From an uncultured Clostridium sp. (lineage in GTDB: Bacteria; Bacillota; Clostridia; Lachnospirales; Lachnospiraceae): a DNA stretch of 10,735 nt. Of this stretch, positions 8,161 through 10,735 are shown one piece after another. The stretch spans positions 1 to 10,735 of the forward strand of contig CAJJLI010000030.1 of NCBI GenBank assembly GCA_905192625.1, in the 5' to 3' direction. Under the pieces are notes generated by a model that was given only the letters and a program-made list of their open reading frames with translations, did no database searches and had not been told where the DNA came from. Each line of letters opens with the position of its first letter. The first letter of the stretch is position 1. The position numbers were made by a program, and so were the translations under genes.

Positions 8161-8186
8161 TCACCCACCACAGTTGATAAAGAGCC
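8161..8186 (-). repeat. Right terminal inverted repeat of the ISL3-family element
   Basis: Read on the minus strand this begins GGCTCTTTATCAACTGTGG, the characteristic terminal sequence of streptococcal ISL3-family elements (GGCTCTTTGTCAAC...). It starts 7 bp after the transposase stop, as expected for the right end. No matching left terminal repeat is visible upstream of 7493, where the hairpin at 7371-7422 stands instead, so the left end is lost. A short 9-base inverted repeat (8149-8157 with 8188-8196) straddles this end. Confidence 0.7.
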
Positions 8187-8234
8187 TAAAGCTAACGCTT
8201 TGGGGTTATGATTTAAAGCGAATTTATGATTCAA

Positions 8235-9515
8235 TTAAGACTTTTTAGAATAATTAGGAACCCATTTACCGTCAGCTCCTACATAGTATCTACCATTGTC
8301 AACCCAAGAGTTTCTCGCCATTTTACCATCTTGCCCGACCCAATAGGTATTGTCAATCCATTGGTTTTTCGCTGGAGTGCCATCTGCTTTGTAGTAGAAC
8401 CAATCCCCTTTGGCATCTTTATGCCAGCCAGGTTTATGAGCGTCTTTCACCCATTTACCATCAGCCCCTACGTAGTATTTGTTATTGTCTACCCAAGCGT
8501 TTCTCGCCATTTTACCATCTTGCCCAACCCAATAGGTATTGTTAATCCATTGGTTTTTCGCTGGAGTGCCATCTGCTTTGTAGTAGAACCAATCACCTTT
8601 AGCATCCTGTTCCCAACTATTCTTTTTTCCTTGAATATTGAAAACGAGTTTGACAGTAGTATTTTCGGTAACTTTATTTTTTTTCGGTAATCTTAGAGTA
8701 ATTGGAACAGTGTAGTTTCCTATTTTTTTAGGAGAACCGGTTATTTGTGAACCACCACCATTTTTCGTAACTTTTACTGTTAAGCCTTCTGGTAGCTGTT
8801 TTCGAACTTGCTCCCAGTCTATTTGAACATCTTTTCCATACCCTAAATAGATTGAGAAGTCTTTCCCGCGTTTAAGATTGAAAGTTTTTTGTTGATTTTC
8901 TTTTAGAACTGAAGTTGGTTCCACAAGATTGCTATCCTTGGTTAAGAGAACAGGTTTTTTATTAAGATAGGTATCATAAATAGCATCATCTGGAGAGACT
9001 ATTGTTTTGCCGCTTACTTCTTTCCCTGTTTTATCAGTATAATAATAGTGAGGGGATGTTGTAGGGGTGGTATAACTCACTTCTTGATATTTTGTACCGT
9101 CCTTATTTGTTTTTATTTCAATTTTATAAGGGGTACGCTCATTATCACCAATATTTAAACCACCTAGGTCAGCAAGAAAAAAGTGAAAATCTTTAGTTTC
9201 TGCACTATATCCATAAGAGCGTAACAATTTTTTGGATAGGATATCATCTTTCATATTTTTTAAAATTTCAGAGATATAATTTTGCCCTAATTGTCCTTTG
9301 AATGTTGTTCTATAAGTAAATAAAGGCTTTCCAGACTTAACTTCATCTTCTGTTTTCCAAACTTTGATAGTGATATCTTTATTTATATTGTTCTGTTTAT
9401 GTTGTAATAGCTGGGAAGAGTTCGGAGTTGTGATTGCCAATGCAGGAGTTGCTGACATTAAAAATGCCAAACTGACTCCACCAATAATAAGTGTAGTTTT
9501 TTTCATTTTAGACAT
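8235..9515 (-). CDS. Secreted choline-binding surface protein
   Basis: Protein of 426 residues with a Sec signal peptide: basic MSKMKKTT, a hydrophobic core (8-21) and a likely cut after ATPALA (27). Residues 48 to about 165 form a domain I do not recognise. Residues about 207-297 look like an Ig-type beta sandwich: LPEGLTVKVT then GGSQITGSPKKIGNYTVPI resembles putative-Ig (He_PIG) domains. Residues 299-420 are six choline-binding repeats in two sets of three, each set with DWFYYKADGTPAKNQW, TYWVGQDGKMARN(A/S)W and YYVGADGKWV. The aromatic residues would hold phosphocholine on teichoic acid or a decorated polysaccharide. No enzymatic motif is seen, so adhesin or immune-interaction roles are guesses. 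The start has AAAGGAAA upstream; Met4 is a possible alternative. Six repeats is a modest number for stable attachment. Pneumococcal Cbp proteins are relatives in architecture only. Confidence 0.92.
   Translation of the reverse strand: MSKMKKTTLIIGGVSLAFLMSATPALAITTPNSSQLLQHKQNNINKDITIKVWKTEDEVKSGKPLFTYRTTFKGQLGQNYISEILKNMKDDILSKKLLRSYGYSAETKDFHFFLADLGGLNIGDNERTPYKIEIKTNKDGTKYQEVSYTTPTTSPHYYYTDKTGKEVSGKTIVSPDDAIYDTYLNKKPVLLTKDSNLVEPTSVLKENQQKTFNLKRGKDFSIYLGYGKDVQIDWEQVRKQLPEGLTVKVTKNGGGSQITGSPKKIGNYTVPITLRLPKKNKVTENTTVKLVFNIQGKKNSWEQDAKGDWFYYKADGTPAKNQWINNTYWVGQDGKMARNAWVDNNKYYVGADGKWVKDAHKPGWHKDAKGDWFYYKADGTPAKNQWIDNTYWVGQDGKMARNSWVDNGRYYVGADGKWVPNYSKKS
8261..8615. repeat. Tandem 189-bp repeat inside the choline-binding domain
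   Basis: The blocks at 8261-8426 and 8450-8615 are nearly identical, spaced 189 bases (63 codons) apart. Long runs such as the segment around 8310-8390 match almost base for base with 8499-8579. Each block encodes three choline-binding repeats. The high DNA-level identity points to recent duplication or gene conversion, and the array is a likely place for repeat-number change by recombination. Confidence 0.9.
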
Positions 9516-9548
9516 AGTAATATTTCCTTTAAATTTATAATATAATTT

Positions 9549-9557
9549 ATTATATCA
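9549..9557 (-). promoter_or_regulatory. Extended -10 promoter of the choline-binding protein gene
   Basis: On the minus strand the sequence TGATATAAT gives a perfect TATAAT (9549-9554) with the TG extension (9556-9557). It is placed 34 bases ahead of the ATG, with AAAGGAAA as ribosome binding site in between. A recognisable -35 hexamer is absent at the usual spacing, which extended -10 promoters tolerate. The gene therefore has its own promoter and is not read from licC. Confidence 0.65.
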
Positions 9558-9659
9558 TGTGTTTCAATTTGTTTTTTGTGTTTCTTGTAAGTTATATGTA
9601 AAAATTATATTTAGCTAAGAAGAGAATTTTTAATCAAATCTATAGTTGTTTGGTAATGA

Positions 9660-9796
9660 TGATGCTTTTCGATGATGACTATTATTTTAAGGATGATTCT
9701 TACAATCACAAGCGAATCAAAACAAAATTAAAAGGATTGAGTCCTGTTCAATACAAAACCAAATCCTTTCAATAATTATTTTGGAGTCAGCACACA
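9660..9796 (+). mobile_element. IS3-family element, 3' end remnant
   Basis: On the plus strand, from about 9700, the frame gives YNHKRIKTKLKGLSPVQYKT and then KSFQ followed by a TAA at 9773-9775. This is the highly conserved C-terminus of IS3-family (IS150-type) OrfB. Immediately after comes TTTTGGAGTCAGCACA, matching the usual right terminal repeat of these elements (TTTTGGGGTCAGT.CA). The part upstream of 9690 diverges and the rest of the transposase is missing. It ends about 30 bp from the licC stop codon. An 8-base inverted repeat, 9731-9738 with 9762-9769, lies inside and might help terminate licC transcription, though it is probably a coincidence of coding sequence. The rest of the gap between the two genes (9558-9659) is AT-rich with nothing else recognised. 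Confidence 0.75.
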
Positions 9797-9826
9797 GTTT
9801 TCTGCTTCTTTTTCTGTAAGAATTCG

Positions 9827-10531
9827 TTATTTATCACTTTGATATTGGGAGTATCCTAATACATTATGTAGATGTTGCAAATCTTCTAGACTATCAATTT
9901 CAAAAATACTGTTATGGGAAATAGATTGGATTTTAACGTTTAAGTTAGGGAGCTGATCTAGAACGATATTATCCCAATAAATATCTGCATAATTTCCTAA
10001 CTCAAATTTTTTTTCAATTGCTTCTTGTAATAAAGCACCATCTGTAGAATTCCAATAGGAAACTCCGCACATAATAGGTCCTTCTCCATCTTCAATAGTG
10101 ATATCTGTCACAAAAGAATCACTATTGGTGTGAAGAACCCATTCTTGCTTAAAATTTGTTTTATAAGCAGAAAAATAAGTAGAAGTTTCTAGATTGTTTG
10201 ACAAAAAATTATCAACTAAATAATTATCGGCATCAATAACATAAGTATTTGATAGATACTGTTTGACTAAATACATTGTATAAAAATTATTATAAATAGC
10301 ATATTTGTCATTATGTACTAAAGTTACTTGATATTTATCTTTTAAAAATTCAAATTTTTCGGCTAAGTGACCTGTAACAATAATAATTTCATCTATGCCT
10401 TTTTCTCGTAAGAAATGGATTTGTCGTTCAATCAAGGTTTCGTCTCCTATCTTGATTAAAGATTTGGGAGTCGTTAGAGTAATTGGTCGGAGACGAGTTC
10501 CCATGCCAGCAGCTAAAATAATAGCTCTCAT
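9827..10531 (-). CDS. licC: CTP:phosphocholine cytidylyltransferase
   Basis: Cytoplasmic enzyme that makes CDP-choline from CTP and phosphocholine, the donor used by LicD. It has 234 residues, close to the 229 of pneumococcal LicC. The sugar-nucleotide-transferase-type signature is LAAGMGTRLRP (6-16) with K23 in TPKSL. NDKYAIYNNFYTMYLVKQ (74-91) and VIDADNYL (98-105, metal-binding aspartates) follow. W131, YWDN (185-188) and EIDS (211-214) fit the conserved C-terminal choline-recognition region. The protein clearly differs from the pneumococcal version as I recall it (many substitutions, a short extra tail), so it may be a species variant or a second copy. ATG is preceded by AAAGTAGG, and licB ends 35 bp upstream, so they share a transcript entering from the right edge. 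Confidence 0.92.
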   Translation of the reverse strand: MRAIILAAGMGTRLRPITLTTPKSLIKIGDETLIERQIHFLREKGIDEIIIVTGHLAEKFEFLKDKYQVTLVHNDKYAIYNNFYTMYLVKQYLSNTYVIDADNYLVDNFLSNNLETSTYFSAYKTNFKQEWVLHTNSDSFVTDITIEDGEGPIMCGVSYWNSTDGALLQEAIEKKFELGNYADIYWDNIVLDQLPNLNVKIQSISHNSIFEIDSLEDLQHLHNVLGYSQYQSDK

Positions 10532-10566
10532 AATAACCTACTTTCTGATTTATACAATGTTATGGT

Positions 10567-10735
10567 TCACTCTTTTGAGATGAAAAGAGTACCGATGATA
10601 ATCATGATACTACATAAAATCAACTTTATGTCAAAATGTCCACCAATTAGTAAGATACTAAAAATAATAGCCCAGATGGAGTAGGTGACATTCATTCCTG
10701 TTGCTTTGACGGGTCCGATTGTATCAATAGCTTGA
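10567..10735 (-). CDS. licB: Choline permease, C-terminal end only
   Basis: The last 55 codons of a membrane protein of the drug/metabolite transporter (EamA-like) superfamily run in from the window edge. The frame reads QAIDTIGPVKATGMNVTYSI at the start, a block strongly typical of streptococcal LicB. Two hydrophobic segments follow: one around IWAIIFSILLIGG and one around ILCSIMIIIGTLF, ending in ISKE and TGA at 10567-10569. LicB imports choline for phosphorylation by LicA and activation by LicC. Its position just upstream of licC matches the lic1 order licA-licB-licC. Everything upstream is outside the window. Confidence 0.85.
   Translation of the reverse strand, partial: QAIDTIGPVKATGMNVTYSIWAIIFSILLIGGHFDIKLILCSIMIIIGTLFISKE

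Noticed and set aside
8261..8615. Repeat array as a possible CRISPR
   Set aside because: Only two long copies, in coding frame, with no short repeat and spacer pattern.
8226..8690. Plus-strand open frame of 154 codons
   Set aside because: It is the antisense of the choline-binding repeats; the minus-strand frame has a signal peptide, repeats, promoter and ribosome binding site.
9784..9829. Minus-strand frame reading ILTEKEAENCVLTPK just after licC
   Set aside because: Too short, no start, and it overlaps the terminal repeat of the IS3 remnant; probably chance.
10395..10583. Plus-strand open frame over the start of licC
   Set aside because: It lies antisense to licC with no ribosome binding site of note and a composition of a shadow frame.

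Overview
The window looks like a mitis-group streptococcus (S. oralis, S. mitis, S. infantis or a near relative). The evidence is AT-rich DNA, a choline-binding protein with pneumococcal-type repeats, a LicB-LicC choline pathway, a LicD transferase next to a Wzx/Wzy polysaccharide cluster, and decayed insertion sequences of the ISL3 (IS1193/IS1167-like) and IS3 families. Species cannot be fixed from sequence reading alone.

Layout. At the left edge (1-56, minus strand) is a fragment resembling the start of mature PotD, the polyamine-binding lipoprotein, with no visible signal peptide or start. From 171 to 6910, six tightly packed plus-strand genes form a polysaccharide operon: UDP-GlcNAc 2-epimerase (wecB/mnaA), a GT-B glycosyltransferase, a Wzy-type polymerase, a Wzx flippase, a GT2 glycosyltransferase and a LicD-family phosphotransferase. 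From about 6911 to 8190 there is no intact gene. This stretch holds a decayed IS3-family transposase (minus), a long near-perfect hairpin (7371-7422) and an internally deleted ISL3-family transposase (plus) with its right terminal repeat. From 8235 to 9515 (minus) lies a secreted choline-binding protein with its own extended -10 promoter and a terminator located inside the ISL3 remnant. At about 9660-9796 (plus) is the 3' end of an IS3-family element. The right end carries licC and the 3' end of licB, both on the minus strand.

How the genes fit together. WecB would supply UDP-ManNAc. The two glycosyltransferases extend an undecaprenyl-linked repeat, Wzx flips it and Wzy polymerises it. LicB (choline uptake) and LicC (CDP-choline synthesis) would supply the donor that LicD could use to put phosphocholine on that glycan. 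The choline-binding protein between them would dock on phosphocholine at the surface. The window therefore groups, within about 5 kb, genes for making, attaching and binding phosphocholine. No priming sugar-phosphate transferase and no wzg/wzh/wzd/wze regulatory genes are present, and potD is the left neighbour, so the cluster is not laid out like a standard dexB-aliA capsule locus.

The most notable structural point is that the two IS3-family pieces are in opposite orientation and cover complementary parts of a transposase. This fits either two insertions or one element split by inversion of the roughly 2.7-kb segment carrying the choline-binding protein gene.
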